Source: Bacteriovoracaceae bacterium UBA7695 (lineage in GTDB: Bacteria > Bdellovibrionota > Bacteriovoracia > Bacteriovoracales > Bacteriovoracaceae). From it: DNA of 22,965 nt. Each line of letters begins with the position of its first letter. The stretch's first letter is position 1. The translations under genes and the position numbers were made by a program. Where the stretch lies: NCBI GenBank assembly GCA_002482685.1, contig DLGL01000102.1:1-22965 (forward strand), in the 5' to 3' direction. The notes under the pieces were generated by a model that saw nothing but the letters and a program-made list of their open reading frames with translations, ran no database searches and was not told the DNA's origin. Shown one piece after another: positions 1-8,530 of the stretch.

Positions 1-699
1 CTGGGGATCTCAATGGCGCAGATTAAAGAGCGCAATGATGCCCTTCATGAGTTTAATCCGATGCTTGGTCACCGTGGTTGCCGTCTGGCCATCACTTACC
101 CGGAAATTTACCTCATGCAAGTCAGAGCAATTATAGAAGCTGCCATTGAAAGTGATAAAAATGGCGTGAAAGTGATTCCAGAAATCATGATCCCACTTAT
201 TTCAGAGCTCCGGGAGTACTCAACCATACAGGAAGAGTGTAAAGCGGAGATTGAAAAAGTTTTCAAAGAGAAAAACCATAAAGTGAAATACAAAATGGGA
301 ACCATGCTCGAGCTTCCCCGCGCCTGTATTATGGCCGGAGAGATTGCCCGGGAAGCTGAGTTCTTCTCATTCGGAACGAACGATCTTACTCAGACAACAT
401 TTGGTCTTTCTCGTGATGATGCAGGTAAATTTTTACCAAGTTACACTTCACGTGGAATCTACCCAAGAGACCCATTTGTTTCAATCGATACATCGGGTGT
501 GGGCTTTTTAATGAAGCACGCTATCGCAGAAGGGAAAAAAACAAATTCTGGCATTCACGCAGGTATTTGTGGAGAACATGGAGGGGAACCAGCTTCTGTT
601 GAGTTCTGCCATCAGATTGGACTGGATTATGTGAGTTGCTCACCTTTCAGGGTACCTATCGCCCGACTTGCTGCCGCCCAGGCAGCCCTTAGAACTTAA
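1..699 (+). CDS. ppdK: Pyruvate phosphate dikinase, C-terminal part (5' truncated by window)
   Basis: The frame is open from base 1, so the gene begins outside the window; about 232 C-terminal residues of a roughly 870-residue enzyme are present. PPDK interconverts pyruvate, ATP and phosphate with phosphoenolpyruvate, AMP and pyrophosphate in the cytoplasm. The visible part is the PEP/pyruvate-binding TIM-barrel domain. Diagnostic motifs are NPMLGHRGCRL near the left edge, the FGTNDLTQTTFGLSRDD substrate and metal-binding stretch in the middle, and GICGEHGGEP with the catalytic cysteine close to the end, followed by SPFRVPIARLAAAQAAL at the C-terminus. The order and spacing are those of PPDK rather than PEP synthase or enzyme I. 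The reading frame is intact to its TAA, and a strong hairpin terminator follows directly. Family assignment is near certain; start, N-terminus and promoter cannot be seen. Confidence 0.95.
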   Translation: MGISMAQIKERNDALHEFNPMLGHRGCRLAITYPEIYLMQVRAIIEAAIESDKNGVKVIPEIMIPLISELREYSTIQEECKAEIEKVFKEKNHKVKYKMGTMLELPRACIMAGEIAREAEFFSFGTNDLTQTTFGLSRDDAGKFLPSYTSRGIYPRDPFVSIDTSGVGFLMKHAIAEGKKTNSGIHAGICGEHGGEPASVEFCHQIGLDYVSCSPFRVPIARLAAAQAALRT

Positions 700-708
700 G
701 ATCTTATA

Positions 709-734
709 AAGGCCCCTTAACCGGGGCCTTTTTA
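709..734 (+). terminator. Rho-independent terminator of ppdK
   Basis: A perfect 8-bp stem, AAGGCCCC paired with GGGGCCTT, encloses a 6-nt loop (TTAACC) and is followed by a T run, ten bases after the ppdK stop codon. On the opposite strand the same hairpin begins right after the stop codon of the gene ending at 732, so it may also stop that operon, although its T run there is poor. It is the only strong terminator seen in the window. Confidence 0.88.
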
Positions 735-1484
735 TTTGAAAGACTTCCAGAATTTCTTAAGACCGGATACATCATCAGTATCAATTAAATCCACTTCAGC
801 ATCTTTCATAAGCTGCCAGTATCCCTGATTAGCAGGGGAGGCATAGAAGCGAAGTTTTCGCCTCTCCTGGTGAACGCCAGCAACAATTGCTTTTAGTTTT
901 TCTAATTCCTTTTCAGACATTTGTCCCTTTCCATCCCAGTCAAAGTGCTCACTCCACTTGAGAGAATACCAAGTGTAGTTAGGATATTCAGTACTTCCTT
1001 CAAGTGAGTTTTCGTCTCTTTCCACTTGAATCTGAGTGAAGCGATTTTTGAATTTTCTTTTGAGACTCGTGTTCCCTGTGAGGATGATTTTCACTTCTTT
1101 ACCAATCATGGGATAACGAGTGAGGACCTGGAATAATTTTTCAAGAATAGATTCGCGAAAATCTTTTATATCTATCCAGAGAAGAAAGGGGTCTTGATGA
1201 GAGGCACCCGTAATCCGGGCATCGACCTTTTTTTGTAGGGGCCTTAAATAAAGATCTTCCAGAGTCCCTTTAAAATTCCAGGGAAAATGAGAAACCTTTA
1301 CCTCACCATCAGATAGCCAAATATCGGCTTCAACACTTTTAAAGTTATTCTCCAGTGCTTCGTCCAGAATTCGTGTTTGATCGTAATCATTGTGAGAATG
1401 CAGAGGAAAAACAGCTTCCAGAGCATGGCTCTTGGGAGTTAGCAGGACAAAAAGTAAAAATATAGCAGGGGAAAGGTATTTCAT
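732..1484 (-). CDS. Exported PI-PLC-like / glycerophosphodiesterase-like phosphodiesterase
   Basis: The 250-residue product starts with a typical signal peptide (positive residue, hydrophobic core to about residue 16, SHA before residue 22), so it should act in the periplasm or outside. The mature N-terminus carries HSHNDYDQ (residues 29-36) and then SVEADIWLSDGEVKVSH (50-66). These are the conserved His, Glu-x-Asp and His of the PI-PLC-like phosphodiesterase TIM-barrel superfamily, in the variant found in AIM6-like proteins. Such enzymes hydrolyse phosphodiester bonds in phospholipids or their deacylated head groups by a metal-assisted mechanism; the substrate here is not readable. The ATG overlaps the TGA of the upstream ferredoxin gene (ATGA), and AGG lies immediately before it, which suggests translational coupling. 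It is the last gene of the operon. Superfamily confident, substrate unknown. Confidence 0.75.
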   Translation of the reverse strand: MKYLSPAIFLLFVLLTPKSHALEAVFPLHSHNDYDQTRILDEALENNFKSVEADIWLSDGEVKVSHFPWNFKGTLEDLYLRPLQKKVDARITGASHQDPFLLWIDIKDFRESILEKLFQVLTRYPMIGKEVKIILTGNTSLKRKFKNRFTQIQVERDENSLEGSTEYPNYTWYSLKWSEHFDWDGKGQMSEKELEKLKAIVAGVHQERRKLRFYASPANQGYWQLMKDAEVDLIDTDDVSGLKKFWKSFK

Positions 1485-1780
1485 CCTAATTTAATTTTTT
1501 CTAACTCTTCCAGAAGTTGATTTCGGATTTCTTTGTAATCACTTTCTTTAACATTTAGAAGAAATGTTCTTTGTGGATAGCAGGCGATGGCAATTCCATC
1601 TGAGCACTGGCCCAAGCAGCCACTTCGAAAAACTCTGATTTCTTTATCAGTTTCTTCTTTTGCCCATTTTTTTAAACGATCAGTAAGATCCTTTGAACCT
1701 TTCTCAATGCAATTCTCTCCGTCACGCTTATAGTTGCAGATATGAACGGACATCTTGCCTTTGATTTTTTCTTCTTTCAT
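1481..1780 (-). CDS. Thioredoxin-like [2Fe-2S] ferredoxin
   Basis: A 99-residue cytoplasmic protein without a signal peptide. Cys15 and Cys24 (eight residues between them) and the downstream SGCLGQCSDGIAI stretch with Cys55 and Cys59 form the four-cysteine pattern of thioredoxin-like [2Fe-2S] ferredoxins, related to the NuoE fold and Shethna-type ferredoxins. The VHICNY beginning and a conserved YPQ turn after the second cysteine pair fit as well. Such proteins carry one electron per cluster; no partner can be named. The ATG overlaps the TGA of the upstream phosphatase gene, with AGGA five bases before it; an internal Met10 is a less likely start. An iron-sulfur protein lying between two exported phosphoester hydrolases is unusual. 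PhoX enzymes use iron and calcium, so an iron-related role is conceivable but only inferred. Confidence 0.82.
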   Translation of the reverse strand: MKEEKIKGKMSVHICNYKRDGENCIEKGSKDLTDRLKKWAKEETDKEIRVFRSGCLGQCSDGIAIACYPQRTFLLNVKESDYKEIRNQLLEELEKIKLG

Positions 1781-3327
1781 AGTTTTCCTGTCACAATTTT
1801 TTCCAGAAGTGGACCTTGAAGGGTTACAACTGAAGGTTTTGGAATGCCACCATCCGGCCAGTGGCTTGTGAGTTCAGTGGCCGATTTACTTTCTTCACCC
1901 GGGTGCTGAACTGAAAGAAAGAGTGTTTTAAAATCAGGAGAAAAGCAAGGACCAGTGAATTCAGCATCCTTCGGTGCAGTGGCCACACGAATGATTTTTC
2001 CCTGATGACTACCGGATCTCAGGAAAACATAAAGTCCGTTGTTTCCTAACCCTTTGTAGGCGCCGGTTTCTATGGCATCCCCGGAAATATCAGTGGTAAA
2101 CCACAAATTGCCTTTAGGATCAAAGACCATATTATCCGGACAAGCAAAGCCCTTATCCTGCCCACCGGTCAGAAAAACTTCATGAGAGAATTTTAGACTT
2201 CCCGGATCATTATCATTTTCTATAATTTTTAAGATACTGCCGTGATAGTTCTGCGTGGTCTTATTATTTGTAAGCGCCACAAAAACATGTCCAGTTAACG
2301 GATCAAATTCAATGTCTTCCGGCCTATCAAGGGGAGTCGCACCTACTAGTTTGGCCGCTTCTCTGGCGTAGATGAGAACATCTATCTGAGTTTTAAAATG
2401 TTCTTTTAGAATGGGCTGATCATTTATATCCAGTGAGAGCCACTCACCTTTTTCAAGATTGGCGACGTAGAGTTTACCTTTATCAAGAGAGTCACCTGTG
2501 TCTGAAATGAATTTATAAAGGTGCTCATTAATGGTGTCATCTCCTGTGTAGGCGACAACTTTTCCTTTACTCGACATCGTCACAGCGGCGCATTCATGGG
2601 CGCAACGACCGAGACCAATGAGTTTTTTTGCAACCCCAGTCTTTGGTTCAATTTCTACGACCCATCCGTAGTGTTCAGGGGGAAGAGGATACTGCTCATC
2701 CCACTTCATCCAGCTTTTGGCCGTTTCTTTTCCTTTAGAATCGCGGTCACCCCAGAACATATCGTAGTTCTCTTCGCAGGAGAGAAAGGTTCCCCATGGA
2801 GTGTAGCCACCCGCGCAGCCGGACATGGTTCCAATGGCCTTATCAGATCCTTTAATGGATTCATTGTTAGCAAAAGGAATGATCGTTTTAGCATCAAGGC
2901 GGCGGTTGTAAGGAGAGTTTTTAACTACGGCCCAATCATTCTTATTCTTTTTCACTTCGAGGATAGATCCTCCGACTTCAAGCATCTCTGCATCGATATT
3001 ACTTTTAGTCCTGTCAGGACCTCCGATAAAAAGTGCATTCACATATTCATGATTCACCCAGAGTAGACCCCGGTCTTTTTCAAGCGGATGAAAAGCGATG
3101 AAGTCATTGTTATAACCAAACTTCTCAGTGGGATTAATACTCTCACCCCAGCGGATAAGAATCGTCGACGTAATGCCAGCAATAGTGATGAGTTTATCCT
3201 CAGTAGAGGGAGGAAGGGAGGCCAGTTGAGCTTTAGGCGCTTTTGCTGCGTGAACTAAAAAGTTATCAGCAAGCGAGAGACCCACACCTGAAATACCCAG
3301 GAATTGCAAAAAATTGCGACGATTCAT
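1777..3327 (-). CDS. phoX: PhoX-family (DUF839) alkaline phosphatase, Tat-exported
   Basis: A 516-residue protein whose N-terminus MNRRNFLQFLGISG is a twin-arginine signal, matching the known Tat export of folded, metal-loaded PhoX enzymes. The hallmark SGCAGGYTPWGTFLSCEE lies at residues 169-186; in characterised PhoX a cysteine of this region bridges the iron pair and acidic residues bind calcium. Further family blocks are GRCAHECAA (240-248), YTGDDTINEHLYKF (260-273), RPEDIEFDP (335-343), CPDNMVFDPKGNLWFTTD (396-413) and GPCFSPDFKTLFLSVQHPG (459-477), the blades of a beta-propeller. It probably releases phosphate from organic phosphoesters in the periplasm. It is first in an operon with the ferredoxin and phosphodiesterase genes. 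AAAGG lies six bases before the ATG. It is divergent from the gene at 3377 with a 49-bp gap. No Pho box could be recognised with confidence. Some DUF839 members are uncharacterised, so activity is inferred. Confidence 0.85.
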   Translation of the reverse strand: MNRRNFLQFLGISGVGLSLADNFLVHAAKAPKAQLASLPPSTEDKLITIAGITSTILIRWGESINPTEKFGYNNDFIAFHPLEKDRGLLWVNHEYVNALFIGGPDRTKSNIDAEMLEVGGSILEVKKNKNDWAVVKNSPYNRRLDAKTIIPFANNESIKGSDKAIGTMSGCAGGYTPWGTFLSCEENYDMFWGDRDSKGKETAKSWMKWDEQYPLPPEHYGWVVEIEPKTGVAKKLIGLGRCAHECAAVTMSSKGKVVAYTGDDTINEHLYKFISDTGDSLDKGKLYVANLEKGEWLSLDINDQPILKEHFKTQIDVLIYAREAAKLVGATPLDRPEDIEFDPLTGHVFVALTNNKTTQNYHGSILKIIENDNDPGSLKFSHEVFLTGGQDKGFACPDNMVFDPKGNLWFTTDISGDAIETGAYKGLGNNGLYVFLRSGSHQGKIIRVATAPKDAEFTGPCFSPDFKTLFLSVQHPGEESKSATELTSHWPDGGIPKPSVVTLQGPLLEKIVTGKL

Positions 3328-3340
3328 GAATGACCTTTGA

Positions 3341-3368
3341 TTGGTTTGAACTGAAGCTATGATATAAT
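3341..3368 (+). promoter_or_regulatory. Promoter of the DCC-family gene, predicted leaderless start
   Basis: A consensus -10 box TATAAT lies at 3363-3368, with TTGGTT 16 bases upstream as a -35 candidate. Only eight bases (AAAGCTGT) separate the -10 box from the ATG at 3377, and they hold no Shine-Dalgarno sequence. Transcription should therefore start at or next to the A of the start codon. Confidence 0.6.
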
Positions 3369-3376
3369 AAAGCTGT

Positions 3377-3757
3377 ATGAAATACCATTTGCCGATTGTG
3401 TTGTTTGACCCTGAATGCCCGCTGTGCCTGCGGTTTAAGCAAGGTCTTGAATTTCTGGATAAAAATCTCTGCTTTATCTCGGCCCGGGAAGAAGAAATTT
3501 ACTCACAGTTTCCCGAGTTATCCAGACAGGAATGTCTGGAAAAAATTCATCTGATTACCGAGGACAATAAGGTTCTGGTGGGGCCTGAGGTGGTGGATTA
3601 TCTAGTTCACAGACTCCCCGGTGTCTCTAAGTTAGGCTGGCTGCTGGATACAAACCAGGGCAAAAAAGTGAAAGATTATTTTTATCAGAAAGTTGAAGAA
3701 CTCCGGGAGATGTCACAAAAACAAGACAGTGATTGCAATCAGTGCCCCCGGAAGTAA
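3377..3757 (+). CDS. DCC-family thiol-disulfide oxidoreductase (DUF393)
   Basis: A 126-residue protein of the small DCC family (DUF393, YuxK-like). The name-giving DxxCxxC motif is seen as DPECPLC at residues 11-17, directly after the first beta strand PIVLF, giving a thioredoxin-like redox-active cysteine pair. The body follows the family pattern with a helix, VGPEVVDYLVHRLPG and a C-terminal helix. A second pair, Cys120 and Cys123 near the C-terminus, is also typical. There is no signal peptide, so it is probably cytoplasmic. The usual glycine of the DGxCxxC form is replaced by proline. Physiological substrates of this family are largely unknown. It appears monocistronic, with an eight-base gap to the convergent metF stop and no room for a separate terminator. 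Confidence 0.85.
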   Translation: MKYHLPIVLFDPECPLCLRFKQGLEFLDKNLCFISAREEEIYSQFPELSRQECLEKIHLITEDNKVLVGPEVVDYLVHRLPGVSKLGWLLDTNQGKKVKDYFYQKVEELREMSQKQDSDCNQCPRK

Positions 3758-3765
3758 AATTAAAT

Positions 3766-4722
3766 TTAGTAGAGTGCTGAAGCAATCTGCTGGATCGCTG
3801 TTGATTTCCCCATCGAATAAAAATGTAAGCACGGGACTTTGTTTTTTATAAGTTCGCGTGATTGAGCAATCGCCCATTCAACCCCTACGTTTTTAACTTC
3901 ATCATCATTGCGGCATCTTTCAATGGCATCGATTAAATCATCCGGCATATCGATGAAGAAGTTTCGTGGAAGATTATTGATCTGAGACTTGGAAGTAATG
4001 GGTTTAAGGCCTGGAATGATAGGAATTGTAATTCCTTCCTGACGGCACTTCTCCACGTATTCAAAGAATTTCTTATTATCAAAAAACATCTGGGTCACGA
4101 CATAGTCCGCGCCATTTTCAATTTTCTGTTTAAGGTATTTCAGGTCAGTCTTTAAATTTGGGGCCTCAAAATGTTTTTCCGGGTATCCCGCCACACCAAT
4201 GCAAAACTTTGTGGGAGTAGGATTCTGAAGTTCATCTGAGAGGTAAACCCCTTTATTCATCTGATGAATCTGAGAGACGAGCTCATCGGCGTACCGGTGT
4301 CCACCGGCCAGAGGTTCAAAGTTTTTTTGACCTTTGATACAATCTCCACGAAGCGCCAGAACGTTATCAATTCCTAAGAAATTAAGATCAATGAGAGCGT
4401 ATTCTGTCTCTTCTTTGGTAAATCCTCCGCAAATAATGTGAGGAACGGTATCAACGTTAAACTTATGCATAAGAGCAGCACAAATTGAAACTGTTCCTGG
4501 ACGTTTACGGATAGATTTCTGCTCAAGAAGACCATTGGGCATTTTCTTAAAAACAAACTCTTCTCGGTGATAGGTCACATCAATGAATTTAGGTTTGAAC
4601 TCCATTAGAGGAGATAAATTGTCAAAAAGCTTCTGAATGCTTTCTCCCGTACTAGGAGGAAGAATTTCAAGGGAGAATAATGTCCCTTTAGCATTTTTAA
4701 TATGATCGGTTACCTTGGCCAT
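3766..4722 (-). CDS. metF: 5,10-methylenetetrahydrofolate reductase MetF
   Basis: The 318-residue flavoenzyme reduces 5,10-methylene-THF to 5-methyl-THF in the cytoplasm, producing the methyl donor used by the adjacent methionine synthase. It has the MetF TIM-barrel order: FSLEILPP at 16-23 with Glu19 in the place of the catalytic glutamate, FIDVTYH at 46-52, ALRGD at 123-127 (FAD and folate contacts), GVAGYPEKH at 176-184, GADYVVTQMFFD at 204-215 and IIPGLKPI at 235-242. It is slightly longer than the roughly 296 residues of the enterobacterial enzyme. Its ATG lies two bases after the metH stop codon with no clear Shine-Dalgarno sequence, so translation is probably coupled to metH. Assignment is firm. 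Confidence 0.96.
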   Translation of the reverse strand: MAKVTDHIKNAKGTLFSLEILPPSTGESIQKLFDNLSPLMEFKPKFIDVTYHREEFVFKKMPNGLLEQKSIRKRPGTVSICAALMHKFNVDTVPHIICGGFTKEETEYALIDLNFLGIDNVLALRGDCIKGQKNFEPLAGGHRYADELVSQIHQMNKGVYLSDELQNPTPTKFCIGVAGYPEKHFEAPNLKTDLKYLKQKIENGADYVVTQMFFDNKKFFEYVEKCRQEGITIPIIPGLKPITSKSQINNLPRNFFIDMPDDLIDAIERCRNDDEVKNVGVEWAIAQSRELIKNKVPCLHFYSMGKSTAIQQIASALY

Positions 4723-4724
4723 AA

Positions 4725-7700
4725 TTACATCAAGTTAGCTGAGAGCCACTTCTCCATATCTGTTAATGATCTATCTTTTCTTTTAGAATAATCTTCCAGT
4801 TGGTCTCTGCCAATCTTTCCGACATTAAAATATCTCGATTCAGGGTTAGCAAAGTACCATCCACTTACTGAAGAAGGTGGAGTCATCGCCATAGACTCAG
4901 TTAATGTCACGCCGATATTCTTTTCAATATCCAATAGGTTAAAGAGTGTGATCTTTTCAAGGTGATCCGGACAGGCGGCATAGCCCGGGGCAGGTCTTAT
5001 CCCCTGATACTTCTCTTTAATCAGCTCAGCAGTAGGAATATCTTCTGTAGGAACATATCCCCAGTACTCTTTACGGATTTTCTGGTGAAGTCTTTCCGCG
5101 AAGGCTTCTGCCAGACGGTCGGCCAGGGATTTGATGATAATGAGCGAGTAGTCGTCCTGATCTTTTTCGTATTTCTTACATAACTCATCCAATCCAATGC
5201 CTGAGGTTACACAGAAAGCACCCATGTAATCAGTTTTACCACTGCTCTTAGGGGCCACAAAATCAGAAAGAGCAGGGTTAGCAGAACTGGCCTCATCCAT
5301 AACTCTTTGTGAGCGGAGCATTCTAAGGGTTGCGGCGACTTTGGTCTGGTTTCCAACCTGTAGAACCTTTTGATGTTTACCGTGTTGCTCACATGTCCAC
5401 TCATGAACTTTATCTTCCACGGCATAGATTTCAATATCATCCTCAATAGCATTGGCCGGAAAAAGTCCAAACACGGCCCGGGCCTTGAGGGATTTATTTT
5501 TAACTATTTCTTTTAATAGGGCCTGAGCATCATCAAATAATTTTTTCGCCTCTACTCCATAAGTTTCATCTGTCAAAATCGCAGGATAGGCCCCACGGAG
5601 TCTCCATGTAAGAAAGAAGGGAGTCCAGTCGATGTAAGGTATGAGATCTGAAAGTGGGTAATCATCAAGAACTGTCACTCCTAATTTAATAGGCTTTCTT
5701 GGTTCAAAATTGTCCCAGTCAATTTTTGTTTTATTCCTGCGTGCTTCTTTTAGAGATAAAAGTTTCTCGGCTTTTTGAGTGGCCTCATGATGCTCTCGCA
5801 TTTTAACGTATTCAGCTTTCTGCTCGTCATGAACCCTAGCCTTAGAATTCTCATTTAAAAATTTTTCCACCACAGGAACGGCACGGGATGCATCAGAGAC
5901 GTGGATGATTGATCCAGAGTAATGAGGATCTATCTTTACTGCCGTATGCACACGGGAAGTTGTGGCCCCACCAATTAGAAGAGGAACTTTAAATTTAAGT
6001 CTCTCCATCTCTTTGGCGACATGAACCATTTCATCCAATGAAGGAGTAATGAGACCGGAGAGTCCAATCATATCCACATTTTGTTTTTTGGCCTCTTCCA
6101 GAATTTTCTCACAAGGAACCATCACCCCAAGATCAATCACTTCATAGTTATTGCAACCCATGACCACTCCCACGATATTTTTTCCAATGTCGTGAACGTC
6201 ACCTTTAACGGTGGCCATGAGGATCTTGCCGTTATTTTTGGCCACTGCCCCGGCTTTTTCTGCCTCAATATAGGGCTGAAGGTAGGCCACGGCCTTCTTC
6301 ATTACACGTGCGGATTTAACTACCTGAGGAAGGAACATTTTCCCTTCACCAAAAAGATCACCTACCACACCCATGCCATCCATTAAAGGACCTTCAATCA
6401 CTTCAAGGGGACGGGTGACTTTTTTGCGGACTTCTTCTGTGTCTTCATCAATAAAATCTACAATTCCTTTAATCAAAGCGTGCGAGAGTCTTTCTTCAAC
6501 AGGAAGTTTTCTCCATTCTTCGTCTTTTTTCTCAGCTTTAGGCTGACCCTTAACCCTGGTTGCCAGTTCAATGAGCCTCTCAGTGGCTTCGGGCGAGCGG
6601 TTAAAAATAACATCTTCAACGTGATCCAGAAGTTCTTTAGGAATGTCAGTGTAAACAGGAAGAGCTCCTGCATTTACAATTCCCATATCTAACCCAGCTT
6701 TAATGGCGTGGTATAAAAAAGCTGAGTGCATGGCCTCACGGACAACGTTGTTTCCGCGAAATGAAAATGAGAGATTAGAAATCCCGCCGCTTACTTTCGC
6801 ATAAGGAAGATTGGCCTTAATCCAACGGGTGGCTTCGATGAAATCAACGGCGTAGTTATTATGCTCATCCATGCCTGTGGCAACAGTGAGAATGTTGGGA
6901 TCAAAAATAATATCTTCAGCTTTAAATTTCACGGTTTCCGTTAAAATCTTATAGGCACGAGAGCAGATTTCAATTCTTCTCTCATAGTTATCGGCCTGAC
7001 CTTTTTCATCAAAGGCCATCACAACAACCGCGGCTCCATATTTTCTGACAAGTTTTGCGTGTTCAATAAATTTGGCTTCACCTTCTTTAAGTGAAATTGA
7101 GTTAACAATGGCCTTACCCTGAACTCGTTTAAGACCTTGTTCAATAACGGTCCACTTAGACGAATCAATCATGACAGGCACCCGGGAAATATCCGGCTCT
7201 GAAGCAATCAGGTTCAGGAAGTGAACCATGGTTTCTTCGGAGTTAATCATTCCTTCGTCCATATTGATGTCAATGACCTGGGCTCCGTTTTCTACCTGCT
7301 CACGGGCCACTCTGAGAGCTTCCTCAAAGTTTTTTTCCATAATGAGTTTTTTAAAGGCAATGGAGCCTGTGAGATTTGTTCTCTCTCCAATATTAATGAA
7401 GTTAGAGCCTGGAAAAATTTTAAGAGGCTCTAGACCAGATAGCTTAGGGAACTTATCAATTTCAGGAATAACCCGTGGAGCGAAATCCTTGGCCGTCTCT
7501 GCAATGGCCTTAATGTGCTCATTAGTTGTTCCACAACACCCACCAACAATGTTGATCCATTTATTTTTTAAAAATTCCTTGAGAGTTCCTGACATGTAGG
7601 CCGGTGTCTCATCGTATTGCCCAAATTCATTAGGAAGACCCGCATTTGGATAAACTGAAATATTAAAAGGAGATTCTTTTGAAAGAACTTCTATATAGGG

Positions 7701-8456
7701 ACGCATGAGCTCGGCACCCAGAGCACAGTTGATCCCAATTGATAAAAGAGGGTAGTGAGAGACTGAGTAAAGGAAAGCCTCAATAGTTTGTCCCGAGAGC
7801 GTTCTTCCTGAAGCATCAGTGATTGTACCCGATACCATAACCGGAAGTGGCTCAAGATTTTCTTTTTCAAAATAATCAGCAATGGCAAACAGGGCCGCCT
7901 TGCAGTTGAGCGTATCAAAAACTGTTTCAACTAAAAGGATATCAACCCCACCTTCAATCAGGTATTTTGTCTGTTCATAATAGTTGGCGACCAGGTCATC
8001 AAAATCCACGGCCCTGAAACCAGGATTATTAACATCCGGAGAAAGAGAAGCGGTTTTTGTCGTGGGGCCAATTGAGCCAGCAACAAAACGAGGTTTTGAG
8101 GGATTTTTTTTGGTGTATTCTTCTGCACATTTTTTTGCCAAACGAGCAGCAACTAAATTGAGCTCCGGAACTAACTCTTCCATGTGGTAGTCGCCCATAG
8201 AAATTTTGGTACAACTGAAAGTATTCGTCTCAATAATATCAGCACCCGCTTCAAGGTACTTGTTATGAATTTCTTCAATGACATTTGGATTGGATAAAAC
8301 GAGAAGATCGTTGTTTCCTTTGAGAGGACTCTTCCAATCTTTAAAGCGCTCCCCACGGTAGTCTTCTTCCTGAAGGTTATACTTCTGAATCATGGTCCCC
8401 ATAGCACCATCTAAAATGAGGACGCGATTCTTTAACTGTTCATGGATTAGTGACAT
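4725..8456 (-). CDS. metH: Cobalamin-dependent methionine synthase MetH, full length
   Basis: The 1243-residue protein transfers the methyl group of 5-methyl-THF via cobalamin to homocysteine, making methionine. All four modules are present. The homocysteine/zinc domain covers about 1-325, with zinc ligands Cys244 (GINCALG) and Cys307/Cys308 (GGCCGT). The pterin-binding domain covers about 345-610 (NIGERTNLTGS, MIDSSKW, GGISNLSFSFRG). The cobalamin cap and binding domain covers about 650-895, with DVHDIGKNIVG and axial ligand His755. The C-terminal AdoMet reactivation domain has RPAPGYAACPDH at 1154-1165. The organism must therefore make or import B12. AGAGGG lies eight bases before the ATG, and a TTGACT/TATAAA promoter lies upstream. 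It heads a two-gene operon with metF. The roughly 140-bp upstream region shows no S-box or cobalamin riboswitch that I can recognise. Confidence 0.98.
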   Translation of the reverse strand: MSLIHEQLKNRVLILDGAMGTMIQKYNLQEEDYRGERFKDWKSPLKGNNDLLVLSNPNVIEEIHNKYLEAGADIIETNTFSCTKISMGDYHMEELVPELNLVAARLAKKCAEEYTKKNPSKPRFVAGSIGPTTKTASLSPDVNNPGFRAVDFDDLVANYYEQTKYLIEGGVDILLVETVFDTLNCKAALFAIADYFEKENLEPLPVMVSGTITDASGRTLSGQTIEAFLYSVSHYPLLSIGINCALGAELMRPYIEVLSKESPFNISVYPNAGLPNEFGQYDETPAYMSGTLKEFLKNKWINIVGGCCGTTNEHIKAIAETAKDFAPRVIPEIDKFPKLSGLEPLKIFPGSNFINIGERTNLTGSIAFKKLIMEKNFEEALRVAREQVENGAQVIDINMDEGMINSEETMVHFLNLIASEPDISRVPVMIDSSKWTVIEQGLKRVQGKAIVNSISLKEGEAKFIEHAKLVRKYGAAVVVMAFDEKGQADNYERRIEICSRAYKILTETVKFKAEDIIFDPNILTVATGMDEHNNYAVDFIEATRWIKANLPYAKVSGGISNLSFSFRGNNVVREAMHSAFLYHAIKAGLDMGIVNAGALPVYTDIPKELLDHVEDVIFNRSPEATERLIELATRVKGQPKAEKKDEEWRKLPVEERLSHALIKGIVDFIDEDTEEVRKKVTRPLEVIEGPLMDGMGVVGDLFGEGKMFLPQVVKSARVMKKAVAYLQPYIEAEKAGAVAKNNGKILMATVKGDVHDIGKNIVGVVMGCNNYEVIDLGVMVPCEKILEEAKKQNVDMIGLSGLITPSLDEMVHVAKEMERLKFKVPLLIGGATTSRVHTAVKIDPHYSGSIIHVSDASRAVPVVEKFLNENSKARVHDEQKAEYVKMREHHEATQKAEKLLSLKEARRNKTKIDWDNFEPRKPIKLGVTVLDDYPLSDLIPYIDWTPFFLTWRLRGAYPAILTDETYGVEAKKLFDDAQALLKEIVKNKSLKARAVFGLFPANAIEDDIEIYAVEDKVHEWTCEQHGKHQKVLQVGNQTKVAATLRMLRSQRVMDEASSANPALSDFVAPKSSGKTDYMGAFCVTSGIGLDELCKKYEKDQDDYSLIIIKSLADRLAEAFAERLHQKIRKEYWGYVPTEDIPTAELIKEKYQGIRPAPGYAACPDHLEKITLFNLLDIEKNIGVTLTESMAMTPPSSVSGWYFANPESRYFNVGKIGRDQLEDYSKRKDRSLTDMEKWLSANLM

Positions 8457-8481
8457 GCCTTGGGCCCTCTATAAATTTTGA

Positions 8482-8495
8482 TTACTCTAGAGTAA
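8482..8495. promoter_or_regulatory. 14-bp palindrome at the metH transcription start, operator candidate
   Basis: TTACTCTAGAGTAA is a perfect inverted repeat, and the A/T-rich flanks extend the symmetry imperfectly (AATTTT on one side, AAAATT on the other). It lies directly downstream of the predicted metH -10 box, where a bound dimeric repressor would block transcription. It does not match the MetJ box or the MetR site that I know. No regulator gene lies nearby, so its role is inferred from position and symmetry. Confidence 0.5.
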
Positions 8496-8501
8496 AAATT
8501 G

Positions 8502-8530
8502 TTTATAGTGTTTTTGGTCAAAAAAGTCAA
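8502..8530 (-). promoter_or_regulatory. metH-metF promoter
   Basis: Read on the minus strand, TTGACT (8530-8525) and TATAAA (8507-8502) are separated by exactly 17 bases, close to the sigma-70 consensus. The expected start is near 8495, giving a leader of about 39 nt with a Shine-Dalgarno sequence before the ATG at 8456. The operator-like palindrome follows the -10 box. Confidence 0.75.

Noticed and set aside
2521..3066. Plus-strand open frame of 181 codons opposite phoX
   Set aside because: It lies wholly inside the well-supported PhoX gene on the other strand, has no start signal, and its translation is rich in odd runs of Phe, Arg and His. It is a shadow of the PhoX codons.
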